This document shows, one piece after another, positions 8,802-16,687 of a stretch of 64,000 bases of DNA. Each line of letters starts with the position of its first letter. The stretch's first letter is position 1. Source of the stretch: Frankia nepalensis (lineage in GTDB: Bacteria; Actinomycetota; Actinomycetes; Frankiales; Frankiaceae); assembly GCF_016786325.1 (NCBI RefSeq), contig NZ_JADWYU010000096.1, forward strand, positions 1 to 64,000. Reading direction: 5' to 3'. The position numbers were made by a program, and so were the translations under genes. Under the pieces are notes generated by a model that was not told the DNA's origin, searched no databases, and saw only the letters and a program-made list of their open reading frames with translations.

Positions 8802-9731
8802 GTGGCAGGCATGACGACACCGCCCGCCGGCCTGCCGGCCAGCGCCCCGCCCAGCGCGGGCCTGGCCAACCACACGACAGGCGGCGCTTTCCAGGCGGGC
8901 ATCGGTACGGGCCGGCACGGTATGCGCCGTACCGGCTTGCCTCCCGCCTCCCACGGCGGGGCACGCGCTCACCGGGCTGTCCCGAGGCGCCGCTGGATAC
9001 CCGCCACCATCGCGCTTCTGGCCTTGGGCGTGACCTGGGCCTGCCTGGGTTCCGCCGGCGCGGTCCCCGGCATACCCGGCCTGTCCGGCCGCTTCGGCCC
9101 GGTCTCCGCGCCGGCCCCCGCCCGGGAATCCCCCGGGCCAGGCCCCGCGAGCCCGCCGCCCGCCCCGGTGCTCGTCCCGGAGTCCGGTCCGGGTACCTTC
9201 ACCGTCGCCACCGCCGGGGTCGACGCCACCCGCGTGGGCAGGCCGTACCGGGTGGAGGTCGAGGACGGCACCGGCGTCGACCCCGACGAGGCCGCCGGGC
9301 AGATCGCCGCGATCCTCAACGACGCACAGGGCTGGTCACGCGGCGGCGTCGTGTTCCGGCAGGTCGCCGACGACCGCGCCACGCTGGTGATCCGCATCGC
9401 GACCCCGGACACCGCCGACGCCATCTGCGCGGCCGGCGGCCTCGAGACCCACGGCGAGCTCAACTGCCGGGTCGGTCAGACGGTCGCGGTCAACCTCAGG
9501 CGCTGGCAGCTTGGTTCGCCCGAGTTCGACGGGCCGCCCGAGGAGTACCGGGCGCTGATCATCAACCATGAGGTCGGGCACTGGCTCGGGTACGGCCACC
9601 GCGCCTGCCCCGGGCCTGGAGAGCCGGCGCCCGTGATGATGCAGCAGATCAACGGCCTGCACGGCTGTGTCTCCAACGCCTGGCCCTACGCCCAGGACGG
9701 CACCTTCCACGACGGCCCCCTGGTGCCCTGA
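8802..9731 (+). CDS. DUF3152 domain-containing secreted metalloprotease-like protein
   Basis: The 309-residue protein has a proline/arginine-rich N-terminus, a single hydrophobic segment (about residues 65-90) acting as an anchor or signal, a Pro/Ala-rich linker, and a C-terminal domain of about 180 residues. That domain carries the zinc-binding signature HEVGHWLGYGH with His256, His260 and His266, the HExxHxxGxxH pattern of metzincins, followed by a VMMQQ turn that corresponds to the Met-turn. Four cysteines flank it. DUF3152 proteins are extracellular actinobacterial proteins presumed to be proteases. The start is GTG 8802 or the ATG at 8811; neither has a strong ribosome site. Confidence 0.82.
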   Translation: MAGMTTPPAGLPASAPPSAGLANHTTGGAFQAGIGTGRHGMRRTGLPPASHGGARAHRAVPRRRWIPATIALLALGVTWACLGSAGAVPGIPGLSGRFGPVSAPAPARESPGPGPASPPPAPVLVPESGPGTFTVATAGVDATRVGRPYRVEVEDGTGVDPDEAAGQIAAILNDAQGWSRGGVVFRQVADDRATLVIRIATPDTADAICAAGGLETHGELNCRVGQTVAVNLRRWQLGSPEFDGPPEEYRALIINHEVGHWLGYGHRACPGPGEPAPVMMQQINGLHGCVSNAWPYAQDGTFHDGPLVP

Positions 9732-9942
9732 GTGCCAGGCGGGCACGTCTCGCCGTCCGCATCGGCGCGCGGCGGTGGGTGCGCGCCATCTCCTCCAGCG
9801 TCACGACCAAAGTGGCGGGGGTGACGAGGAACGCCGACCAGCGCGGGCGGGGCAGCGCCCTCGGCCGCGCGGCCGGTGGTGCGGCGGAGGCGTTCGCCGC
9901 GCCACCGGCCAGTGCCTCCTGGGCTTGGCGCCCCTCTCCGCC

Positions 9943-10413
9943 CTACGCCGCTCCGGTCGGCTGCATGCGAGTGCTGATCGCCAGCCGGTTCCACACGTTG
10001 ATCGTGCTGATCGCGGTCAACAGCTTGACGATCTCCTCCTCGGAGAACGAGGCACGCACGCGGTCCCACAGGGCGTCGCTGACGCCACCCTGGCTGATGA
10101 GGGTCACCGCCTCGGTCAGCGCCAGGGCCGCCTGCTCCCGCTCGCTGAACAGGCCGTCGACCTCGTGCCACGCCCGCAGCACATCAAGCCGCAGTTGCGA
10201 CTCACCCTGCTCGCGGGCGTCCCGGTAGTGCATGTCCAGGCAGAAGGCGCACCCGTTGATCTGCGACGCCCGGATCTTGATCAGCTCGTAGAGGCCGGGT
10301 TCCAGGCCGCTGCGGCGCACGTAGCTCTCCATACCCAGCACAGCCTTGTACGCCGCCGGATCGATCTCCCCCGGCGACAGCCGCTGGCCCTTTGTGGTGA
10401 CTGCCTGCGCCAT
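9943..10413 (-). CDS. carboxymuconolactone decarboxylase / AhpD-like protein
   Basis: This 156-residue all-helical protein has the AhpD signature INGCAFCLDMH with Cys55, Cys58 and His62, the thiol pair and histidine used in alkylhydroperoxidase D proteins to reduce peroxides or peroxiredoxin partners. The remaining sequence (SEREQAALALTEAVTLI and INVWNRLAI) matches the CMD family. ATG 10413 follows a GGAGA site. It stands alone on the reverse strand. An antioxidant role is inferred from the CxxC motif; many relatives are uncharacterised. Confidence 0.88.
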   Translation of the reverse strand: MAQAVTTKGQRLSPGEIDPAAYKAVLGMESYVRRSGLEPGLYELIKIRASQINGCAFCLDMHYRDAREQGESQLRLDVLRAWHEVDGLFSEREQAALALTEAVTLISQGGVSDALWDRVRASFSEEEIVKLLTAISTINVWNRLAISTRMQPTGAA

Positions 10414-10793
10414 GGCAGGTCTCCTCACGTCGATGTTGGTCAACATCCCGACCGGCACTCGCCGATCGCCAAACGGGTTGACGAGACGCCATCGACTTGT
10501 GTGACATCGCGCCGCGATCGGCCTCCTCCGCGAACTATCGAGGCCGCGACCGTCACTCATCAAACCGATCACGCCACTGCGCGCGACCGCCGCGCCCATC
10601 GACCCAGGCCACCGGCCCTGGGCCACTTTGGGCACCCCGCCCGGCCGGCCGCTACGGCCGCGACCGCCCTGACCAGGGCGGATGACATATCCGGTAGGCG
10701 CGGTGTCCAGGCCTGTCGCTCGGGCTCGCGCTTCGCGCGCAGCGCCTTTCCTCCCCCGCGGAAATGTCAGTGGCCCCCGCTACTGTGCGGCGC
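10414..10793. other. intergenic region between divergent genes
   Basis: This 380-base region separates the AhpD-like gene from the forward pair at 10794. No protein-coding frame is convincing. TACTGT at 10781-10786 lies seven bases before the ATG at 10794 and could be a -10 element giving a nearly leaderless transcript, although no good -35 hexamer is seen. Confidence 0.35.
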
Positions 10794-11120
10794 ATGTACC
10801 GACAGGGAGACATCCTCATCCTGCCCGTCCTCGAGCAGGATGTTCCGGACAGCGCGCGGGACCTTCCGTCCGCGCCGCGCGACGACCGGGGACGCCTGGT
10901 GCTCGCCCTCGGCGAGGCCACCGGTCACGCGCACGCGATCGCCGGGCCTGGCACCCTGCTGCGCGCCTCCGCCCCGCTGGTCCCCGACTACCTGCACCTG
11001 CCCTCCGGTGGGCGGCTGGTGCACGAGGAGCATGCCCCGATCTCGTTGCCCAAGGGCTGGTTCCGGGTCATCCGCCAGCGCGAGTACGTACCGGGCGCCG
11101 TCCGCGTCGTCGCCGACTGA
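10794..11120 (+). CDS. small hypothetical protein next to DUF6745 gene
   Basis: The 108-residue soluble protein begins MYRQGDILILPV and contains LALGEATGHAHAI, a segment with two histidines and an acid, then a HLPSGGRLVHEEHAPI segment. Short all-beta proteins with this layout occur beside DUF6745 genes; no biochemical role is known to me. There is no Shine-Dalgarno sequence before ATG 10794, but a TACTGT box seven bases upstream suggests a leaderless transcript. It is followed after 46 bases by the DUF6745 gene on the same strand, and both converge on the STM4011-4015 operon, so a shared function is possible. Confidence 0.65.
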   Translation: MYRQGDILILPVLEQDVPDSARDLPSAPRDDRGRLVLALGEATGHAHAIAGPGTLLRASAPLVPDYLHLPSGGRLVHEEHAPISLPKGWFRVIRQREYVPGAVRVVAD

Positions 11121-11166
11121 GCGGGCCGCGGACGCAACGATGCGAAACGCTGAGCGGAGGATGTCC

Positions 11167-12381
11167 GTGCCGACCATGCCTGCCCCGGCCGCCGCGTACC
11201 CGGGCCCGGACCAGGCCGTCGCGTCCGGCCCGGTCCGGGCGCGATCGCGCGCGGACGTCGCCCTTGAATGGCAGTCTGTCGCCTTCTCGTCTGGCCCTAC
11301 CGGACCCACCGAACGCGATCGGGCCGAGTCGGGCATCCACGCCGCCTACACCGCCGCGGGTCTGGCGCCTCCCGAGCACTTCATCTGGGTGCCCTCTCCC
11401 GTTCGCGGGGCGATCGCCGCCGCCCTGCTCGCGGGCCATGGGGATGTCCTGCGCCAGTCGCGTCCGAAGCTGACCGAGAGGCTGGGCGCGGACGTCGAGG
11501 CGGTGACGCCGCTGATCGAGGGGGCCGCCGCTGGGGCGAGCGTTCGGGAGGTCGTACGCACTCGCCCGTGGGAGAGCGCGCGGGCCTCCGCGTGTTCTGG
11601 ACTGGGGCCGCGAGGGTGGGCGCGTGCCTGGGGCGAGACCGGCGGCAGGCTGTGGGCCCAGGTCGACAACCTGGTCTCGCGGGTTCGAGGCGCGATCGGT
11701 GACCTGGCCGGTGACGAGCGCGGGACCGCCACCCTGCTGCGCGGCGCCACCCTCGACGCGATCCTCGGCCAGCACGACGCTCCTTGGCTCTCGCTGTTCG
11801 ACTCCCTCGGCCACCTGGACACGGCGAGCCACCCAGGGGGTTCCCTGTCCTCGATGGCGCGGGTCGCGCGGGTGGCGGGTTGGTGGTGGCCATACGAGCG
11901 GATCGTGATCGTCTCCGAGCGCCCTGTCGACCTGGACCGCGACGAGTCGGGCCGCCTGCACCGGGGCGACGGACCCGCCCTGGCCTACGCCGACGGGTTC
12001 GCCCTGCACGCGTGGCGTGGCATGCCGATACCGGCGGGATTCGTCGAGTCGCTGACCGACCTGTCCCCGTCCCGGATCGAGGCCGAGACCAACGCCGAGC
12101 AGCGCCGGATCATGCTGGAGATCTACGGCTACGACCGCTACCTGGCCGAGTGCGGCGCCGAGCCCGTCCACCGCGACGAAACGGGCACGCTCTGGCGGAT
12201 CGTCCTCCGTCGCGACGAGCCCATCACCCTGGTCGAGGTGGTCAACTCCACCCCCGAACCGGACGGCTCCCGCCGCACCTACTTCCTCCGCGTCCCTCCC
12301 CGGACCCGCACCGCCCGGGAGGGAGTCGCCTGGACGTTCGGCCTCGCGGAAGACGACTACTACCCGGAGAACGAGACCTGA
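11167..12381 (+). CDS. DUF6745 domain-containing protein
   Basis: The product of about 404 residues matches what I recall of DUF6745: WWWPYERIVIVSERP, then DESGRLHRGDGPALAYADG and the FALHAWRGMPIPAGFVE segment in its second half, with a C-terminus on an EEDDYYP-like acidic end. The family is widespread in actinobacteria and has no known function; the GRLH..DGPA motif resembles short MORN-like repeats. The GTG at 11167 is chosen because GGAGG lies six bases upstream; ATGs at 11140, 11161 and 11176 are less well spaced. It ends 71 bases before the convergent STM4011-like gene, with a strong terminator hairpin between. Confidence 0.75.
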   Translation: MPTMPAPAAAYPGPDQAVASGPVRARSRADVALEWQSVAFSSGPTGPTERDRAESGIHAAYTAAGLAPPEHFIWVPSPVRGAIAAALLAGHGDVLRQSRPKLTERLGADVEAVTPLIEGAAAGASVREVVRTRPWESARASACSGLGPRGWARAWGETGGRLWAQVDNLVSRVRGAIGDLAGDERGTATLLRGATLDAILGQHDAPWLSLFDSLGHLDTASHPGGSLSSMARVARVAGWWWPYERIVIVSERPVDLDRDESGRLHRGDGPALAYADGFALHAWRGMPIPAGFVESLTDLSPSRIEAETNAEQRRIMLEIYGYDRYLAECGAEPVHRDETGTLWRIVLRRDEPITLVEVVNSTPEPDGSRRTYFLRVPPRTRTAREGVAWTFGLAEDDYYPENET

Positions 12382-12391
12382 CGAGGTGCCT

Positions 12392-12420
12392 CCCGGTGAA
12401 CGCTTCCGCCGTTCACCGGG
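12392..12420. terminator. bidirectional terminator hairpin
   Basis: An 11-bp perfect stem (CCCGGTGAACG at 12392-12402 with CGTTCACCGGG at 12410-12420) closes a 7-base loop between two convergent genes. There is no U-tract, as usual in actinobacteria. It can serve both the DUF6745 gene and the STM4011-4015 operon. Confidence 0.75.
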
Positions 12421-12452
12421 GCCGTCGCGTCCGCGGCGCGTCTCGTGGGCTT

Positions 12453-13394
12453 TCAGTCGCGCGGATCGAGACCATGAGACGTGCCCCGGCGCGGCCAGGC
12501 GACGGGGATGCGTTCCAGGATCCCACCCGCGAATGTGCCGTAGAGGCCGAGCGGTTCCAGGTGGACGTAGCCGATGTGGCAGTCGCACATGTCCAGGGGG
12601 CATGGCCGGGGGCGCAGTGCCGCGCGGAACGAGCCGTCGTAGAGGTTTCCCAGGGCGGTCGGGACGAAATGGCAGCGCCGTACCGTACCTTCGCCGTCCA
12701 CGGACACGACGGTTTCGCCGGTTCGGCAGGGCAGGCCGTGGCTGGGGTGCGGGTCGCGGCTGTAGGAGAAGAGTGGGTCGATCTCCGTCCAGTGGGCGGC
12801 CTCGGCGTCGGTGTAGACGCGGCCCTCGGCCGCGTTCACCCACAGGTAGACGGTGCCGGGGAGATCTGCGCGCAGACGGCGCGCGGCGGCCAGGTGATCG
12901 GGCTGCCCCACGACGCCGACGCTGAAGCGCACTCCACGTTCGGCCAGGTCAAGACATTTTCCGAGGAAATGCCCGTACGGCACCTGGCTCGGGTGGTAGG
13001 TGCCCCACAGCGCGAGCCGGGACAGATCCGCGTCGGCCGTCCAGGCGACGCGGTGGCTGAGGTTGGTCTGGATCGCGACGCGTTCGACCCGCGGCAGGTG
13101 GCTGAGCTCCACCAACGCCCGCCGGTACCAGGAACGGGTCAGGCCCTCACCCCACGGTGTGAACAGCACCGAGACGCCCTGGCGCTGCTCTCTGACCCAG
13201 TCGGTGAAACGCTCCAGCGCCGCCCGGTCCGACCGCAGCTGCTCGGGTGTGTCCCGCCGCTTCGCGAACGGACAGTAAGGGCAGTCGTAGTCGCAACTGG
13301 CCAGTGGCCCGCGGTAGAGGATCGTCAGGTGCCGCGTCTGAGCCTCCTCCTGAGGGGGAGCGGCGGGCGTCCCGTCGTGGTGGGGAAGTGTCAT
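12453..13394 (-). CDS. STM4011 family radical SAM protein
   Basis: The 313-residue protein carries the radical SAM cluster motif CDYDCPYC (Cys34, Cys38, Cys41), which binds a [4Fe-4S] cluster and S-adenosylmethionine. A second set of cysteines toward the C-terminus (a CRTGE turn, CHF, then CPLDMCDC) suggests an auxiliary iron-sulfur site like SPASM/twitch domains. Overall it matches the STM4011 family, named after a Salmonella locus and functionally uncharacterised. It is the last gene of a five-gene operon and its start codon shares one base with the stop of the STM4012-like gene (TGATG), indicating translational coupling. The substrate is unknown. Confidence 0.87.
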   Translation of the reverse strand: MTLPHHDGTPAAPPQEEAQTRHLTILYRGPLASCDYDCPYCPFAKRRDTPEQLRSDRAALERFTDWVREQRQGVSVLFTPWGEGLTRSWYRRALVELSHLPRVERVAIQTNLSHRVAWTADADLSRLALWGTYHPSQVPYGHFLGKCLDLAERGVRFSVGVVGQPDHLAAARRLRADLPGTVYLWVNAAEGRVYTDAEAAHWTEIDPLFSYSRDPHPSHGLPCRTGETVVSVDGEGTVRRCHFVPTALGNLYDGSFRAALRPRPCPLDMCDCHIGYVHLEPLGLYGTFAGGILERIPVAWPRRGTSHGLDPRD

Positions 13395-14689
13395 CAGCGG
13401 AGGGTGTAGCCGGTCATCAGGGCGCGAACCTGGGGCGAGAAGAGGGCCGGTCCTATGGCGTCGGAATGGGCCAGGCCTTCAGGCGTCAGCCGGATGGTGG
13501 TCGGGCCCTGCTCCAGCCAGCCGCGTTCGGAGAAGACGGTGAGGTCGAAGTCCGCGGTGACGTCGGTGTGGAAACGCTCGCGGTAGGCGGCGCGGTCGAG
13601 GCCTTCCGCCTGCAGCAACGACTGGATCAGGTGGCGTCGCGGGCGCTCGTCGTCGTCGAGGACGAAACCGACCCGGGCGCTGTCGAAGTCCGTTTCGTGA
13701 ACATAGTCGTCGATGATCGCGCGGACGTGCCTGGTGCCCACCGCGTACTCGAACGAGTAGTGCAGAGTCGAGGTATAGGAACGGGCGCCGCATCCCAGGC
13801 CGACCATTCCGTCGGTCTGGCAGCAGTACTCCGTCCCGGAGACACCGTCCCCGGACGGCAGGCGGAACATGCGCATGGAGACCTGCTCGTAACCGTTGGA
13901 CAGAAGGTGGTCCCGGCCGAGGCTGTAGAGATCCATGCGCTGGTCGTCCCAGTCGAGATCGCGGCGGGCCAAACCCGTCAGGGGGCGGACGTACAAGGGG
14001 TACAGGTACATCTCCTCGGGGCGCCAGGCCAGGCTGGCGTCCAGGGAATGCAGCCAGGTGGCGGGGGTCTGGCCATCGATGCCGTAGATGAGGTCGATGT
14101 TCAGCGTCTCGAAGCCGACCGCGCGGATGCGTTCCAGGGCTGACTCGACCTCGGCCCGTTTCTGGGGACGGCCGGCCGCGCGGGCCTCGGAGTCCAGAAA
14201 GCTCTGCACGCCGATCGAGACGCGGGTGGTACCGCGTTCGCGCAGGAGGGTGAGGCGGTCGGTGGTCGCGGTGGCGGGCGAGGTCTCCACCCCGAGCGGG
14301 ATGGCGCCGAGCGTGGCGAGGCGGGCGCCGATGTCACAGAGGCGTTCGAGTTCGAGGGCTGTCAGGTAGGTGGGCGTGCCGCCGCCGAAGGCCGCCGTGG
14401 CGAACGCGGCGTCCCCCAGGGCGTCGGCGACACAGGCAGCCTGGCGTTCAAGCGCGTCCAGATACGCGCCCGTGAGTTCCTCGGGTGCGCCCGTGCGGGT
14501 GAAGAGGTTGCAGAAACCACAGCGCATCTCGCAGAACGGGACATGCAGGTAGAGGAAGAGCGCGGACCGGTCCTCCGTGGCCCACACCTCTCGCAGGGAG
14601 GGGCGGGGCGACAGCGGGCGGTAGGCGGTCTTGTGCGGGTACGCGTAGACATAGTGCTGGTAGGGGCTGCGCTGGTCGGGGCCGGTCAT
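13394..14689 (-). CDS. STM4012 family radical SAM protein (HemN-like)
   Basis: This 431-residue protein has the radical SAM motif CEMRCGFC (Cys53, Cys57, Cys60) within LYLHVPFCEMRCGFC, the form used by HemN/HemW-type enzymes, plus the AFGGGTPTYL and NIDLIYGIDGQTP segments of that group and a C-terminal HemN-like domain. It fits the STM4012 family, always found with STM4011, 4013, 4014 and 4015 proteins. It is probably not coproporphyrinogen dehydrogenase; its reaction is unknown. It overlaps the upstream hydrolase gene by four bases (ATGA) and the downstream gene by one base. Confidence 0.87.
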   Translation of the reverse strand: MTGPDQRSPYQHYVYAYPHKTAYRPLSPRPSLREVWATEDRSALFLYLHVPFCEMRCGFCNLFTRTGAPEELTGAYLDALERQAACVADALGDAAFATAAFGGGTPTYLTALELERLCDIGARLATLGAIPLGVETSPATATTDRLTLLRERGTTRVSIGVQSFLDSEARAAGRPQKRAEVESALERIRAVGFETLNIDLIYGIDGQTPATWLHSLDASLAWRPEEMYLYPLYVRPLTGLARRDLDWDDQRMDLYSLGRDHLLSNGYEQVSMRMFRLPSGDGVSGTEYCCQTDGMVGLGCGARSYTSTLHYSFEYAVGTRHVRAIIDDYVHETDFDSARVGFVLDDDERPRRHLIQSLLQAEGLDRAAYRERFHTDVTADFDLTVFSERGWLEQGPTTIRLTPEGLAHSDAIGPALFSPQVRALMTGYTLR

Positions 14690-15501
14690 GGCAGAACGAA
14701 CTCCCCGTACGGGACGGTCCAGACGACCTCGTGGCCGAGGCGGTGGCCGGTGTGGCCGTCCTCGCCGTACGCGGTCCCGTGGTCCGAGCAGACGATCACG
14801 AAGCAGGGGCGGCGCATCAGGGCGAACAGGCGGCCGAGCTGCCGGTCGACGTGGCGGAGGGCCGCGGCGTGGGAGTCGCGCGAGTCGCCATGGTCGCGGG
14901 TGGCGCCGTCCAGGTAGAACCAGTTTGGCTGGTGCAGCGCGGCCACGTTGAGCAGGAGGAACACCCGTCGATCGGCGGGAAGCCGCCGCATCACCTCGCC
15001 TACCCGGTCGATCTGATTGGCGAGGGAATCGGGGTCGACCACGCCGAATCCGGGCTCCCAGTGGCTTTCGGCGAAGAGCGACGGGAGCGCGGACCCGAGC
15101 GGCGTGAGCTTGTTGAAGAAGCCCACGCCGCCCACACAGACCGTGTGATAGCCGACTTTCGCCAGGCCGGTCGGGATGTCCGCGGCGTCGAATGTCCAGG
15201 TGCCGGCGGCGGTGGTCTCGCTGCCGGGGAACCGTCCGGCGAACAGGCGCGGATGCGGGCCCGGACGGGCCGGTGTCGGCAGGAAGCCCGCGAGCATCGC
15301 GGTGTGCGCCGCGTAGGTGAAGCTGCCCGGGGTGTGGCGGCGTTCCCAGCGGCCGCCGGGCAGCAGGCCGCGAAGGGTGGGCGTCTCGCCGGCGGCGGCG
15401 AGTTCGGCCGCGACGTCGTAGCGCAGGGTGTCGAGCGTCACCAGCAGCAGATCGTGGCTGCCGATGACCTCGTTCATGTCACGGTTCATGTCACGGTTCA
15501 T
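14686..15501 (-). CDS. STM4013/SEN3800 family hydrolase (sulfatase/alkaline phosphatase fold)
   Basis: The 271-residue protein has the alkaline-phosphatase/sulfatase-superfamily pattern: LLLVTLDTLRYDVA near the N-terminus, a HTPGSFTYAAHTAML segment where the nucleophile usually sits, and CSDHGTAYGEDGHTGHR near the C-terminus with the metal-binding Asp-His pair. There is no signal peptide, so it is cytoplasmic, unusual for a sulfatase. It matches the STM4013 family. The start at 15501 makes an ATGA overlap with the STM4014-like stop. Three in-frame ATGs (15501, 15489, 15477) are created by a 12-base tandem repeat encoding MNRD twice. No sulfatase-type Cys-x-Pro-x-Arg motif is seen, so formylglycine activation is not expected. 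Confidence 0.83.
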   Translation of the reverse strand: MNRDMNRDMNEVIGSHDLLLVTLDTLRYDVAAELAAAGETPTLRGLLPGGRWERRHTPGSFTYAAHTAMLAGFLPTPARPGPHPRLFAGRFPGSETTAAGTWTFDAADIPTGLAKVGYHTVCVGGVGFFNKLTPLGSALPSLFAESHWEPGFGVVDPDSLANQIDRVGEVMRRLPADRRVFLLLNVAALHQPNWFYLDGATRDHGDSRDSHAAALRHVDRQLGRLFALMRRPCFVIVCSDHGTAYGEDGHTGHRLGHEVVWTVPYGEFVLP

Positions 15502-16568
15502 GCCGCGCAGGTCGCCAGCGCCGCGCTGACCTGGGCGGCGTAGGTGTCCAGGCCGTCGGCTCGGGTACCCGGCAGTCCGGTGGCCCCGGGCAGCAGGTCG
15601 CCGAACGCATTGACCTCGCCGACCGCGATCCGCCGCCAGCCGACCTGGATGAGCAGGTCGACACCGACCATCAGGCTGCCGGGAAAGCACGCCGCGGTCC
15701 GCGCGCACACCTCCAGGGCCCGTTCCCAGCCGGAAGGGCCGAGCGCGTCGCGCACCGCGCGCACGGAGCCGCGCACTCCGCCCAGGTGCAGGTTGGTCAT
15801 CGGGGAGCGGCTCGTCCGCGCGACGACATGGGTCGGCTCGCCCGCGATCACCACCACCCGCAGGTCGAGGACGCGGCCATCCAGCGCCGCCTTGGGCAGC
15901 CACCGCTCCACGTGCAGCCCGTCCGGCGCCAGCGCGTCGATCAGCGGCGCCACCTCGGACTCGGTCTCGTAGGTCTGGACGCGCAGCGAGTTGACGTAGC
16001 CGGTACCAGCGCGAGCGGCGGACGTGACGGCCTTGATCCGCCCGCTGGGCGCGGTCCGCAGCGCCACGACGCCGGAAGCGGACGACCCGTGCGCCGGTTT
16101 GACGAACACCTGGCGCATGCCCGCGTCCGCCATCCGTTCACGCAGATCGGCGTAGTCGCGGACGCGTGGCAGCGCCTCCGGGACGGGGACACCCGCCGCC
16201 TGGAGGCGAGCGTGGCAGCGCCTCTTGTCACACATCACGGCGATCTCGGGCACGTCGCCGAGTTGCCAGGCGCCCGCCCGCGCGGCCGCGGCGGCGACGC
16301 GCTCCAGGGCCGCGGTGAAGGACGCGTACCACCACGCGCCCCCGGCCACCCTGGCCGGATCACCCGGTCCGCGCAGCAGCGCGTCCACCTCGGCGTCGTC
16401 TCCGGGAGAGTCGATCCGCAGTGGTGAGTCGGGCACGATCGGCAGCTCACCGCCGCGCAGCACCTCCAGCCACGAGACGACACGAGGCCCGTCCAGGCCG
16501 GCCGAGCGGCACGCGGCGGCGAACATCTCGGTGCGCCGATCACCCGGCGTCCCGACCACGGTGAACAT
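15498..16568 (-). CDS. STM4014 family protein (ATP-grasp-like)
   Basis: The product of 356 residues resembles ATP-grasp carboxylate-amine ligases: DKRRCHARLQAAGVPVPEA opens the ATP-binding region (about residue 112), VFVKPAHGSSASGV supplies the flexible nucleotide-binding loop, and GVDLLI followed by VGEVNAFGDLLPG near the C-terminus matches the metal-binding Asp/Glu/Asn end of the fold. It fits the STM4014 family. An amide or peptide bond-forming role is inferred from the fold. ATG 16568 or the adjacent GTG 16571 both overlap the stop of a 39-codon ORF, so it is translationally coupled. In the operon it stands between the LRR protein and the hydrolase. Confidence 0.82.
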   Translation of the reverse strand: MFTVVGTPGDRRTEMFAAACRSAGLDGPRVVSWLEVLRGGELPIVPDSPLRIDSPGDDAEVDALLRGPGDPARVAGGAWWYASFTAALERVAAAAARAGAWQLGDVPEIAVMCDKRRCHARLQAAGVPVPEALPRVRDYADLRERMADAGMRQVFVKPAHGSSASGVVALRTAPSGRIKAVTSAARAGTGYVNSLRVQTYETESEVAPLIDALAPDGLHVERWLPKAALDGRVLDLRVVVIAGEPTHVVARTSRSPMTNLHLGGVRGSVRAVRDALGPSGWERALEVCARTAACFPGSLMVGVDLLIQVGWRRIAVGEVNAFGDLLPGATGLPGTRADGLDTYAAQVSAALATCAA

Positions 16569-16687
16569 CACGCGAAGGCGACGTCGGCGGCGGACGGGAG
16601 AGCGGCCTTCGTGCCGTCGAGTTCGATGACCGAGCGGCCGCCGAACTCCGCCGGATGATCACCGATGGTCACGGTGCCCCAGGTCAT
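16568..16687 (-). CDS. 39-residue ORF, apparent truncated STM4015-like N-terminus
   Basis: This short reading frame starts with an ATGA overlap with the STM4015 stop codon and ends in a TGA that overlaps the STM4014 start. It encodes a protein beginning MTWGTVTIGDHPAEFGGR. Its pattern (H-x-x-EF-GG-x-V, then LPSAADVAFA) lines up with the N-terminus of the neighbouring STM4015 protein (HLTEFAGKPV, then ASAGDVTWRVA). I infer a second STM4015 copy that was deleted down to its first 39 codons but kept in frame for translational coupling. It could instead be a genuine micropeptide. Confidence 0.6.
   Translation of the reverse strand: MTWGTVTIGDHPAEFGGRSVIELDGTKAALPSAADVAFA

Noticed and set aside
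9667-11166. In-frame upstream extension of the DUF6745 gene
   Set aside because: It would run through the AhpD-like and small-protein genes and is Arg/Pro-rich without family similarity; the GTG at 11167 has the ribosome site.
14686-15501. True sulfatase with formylglycine
   Set aside because: No Cys/Ser-x-Pro-x-Arg motif and no signal peptide; only the fold and the metal-binding Asp-His region are supported.
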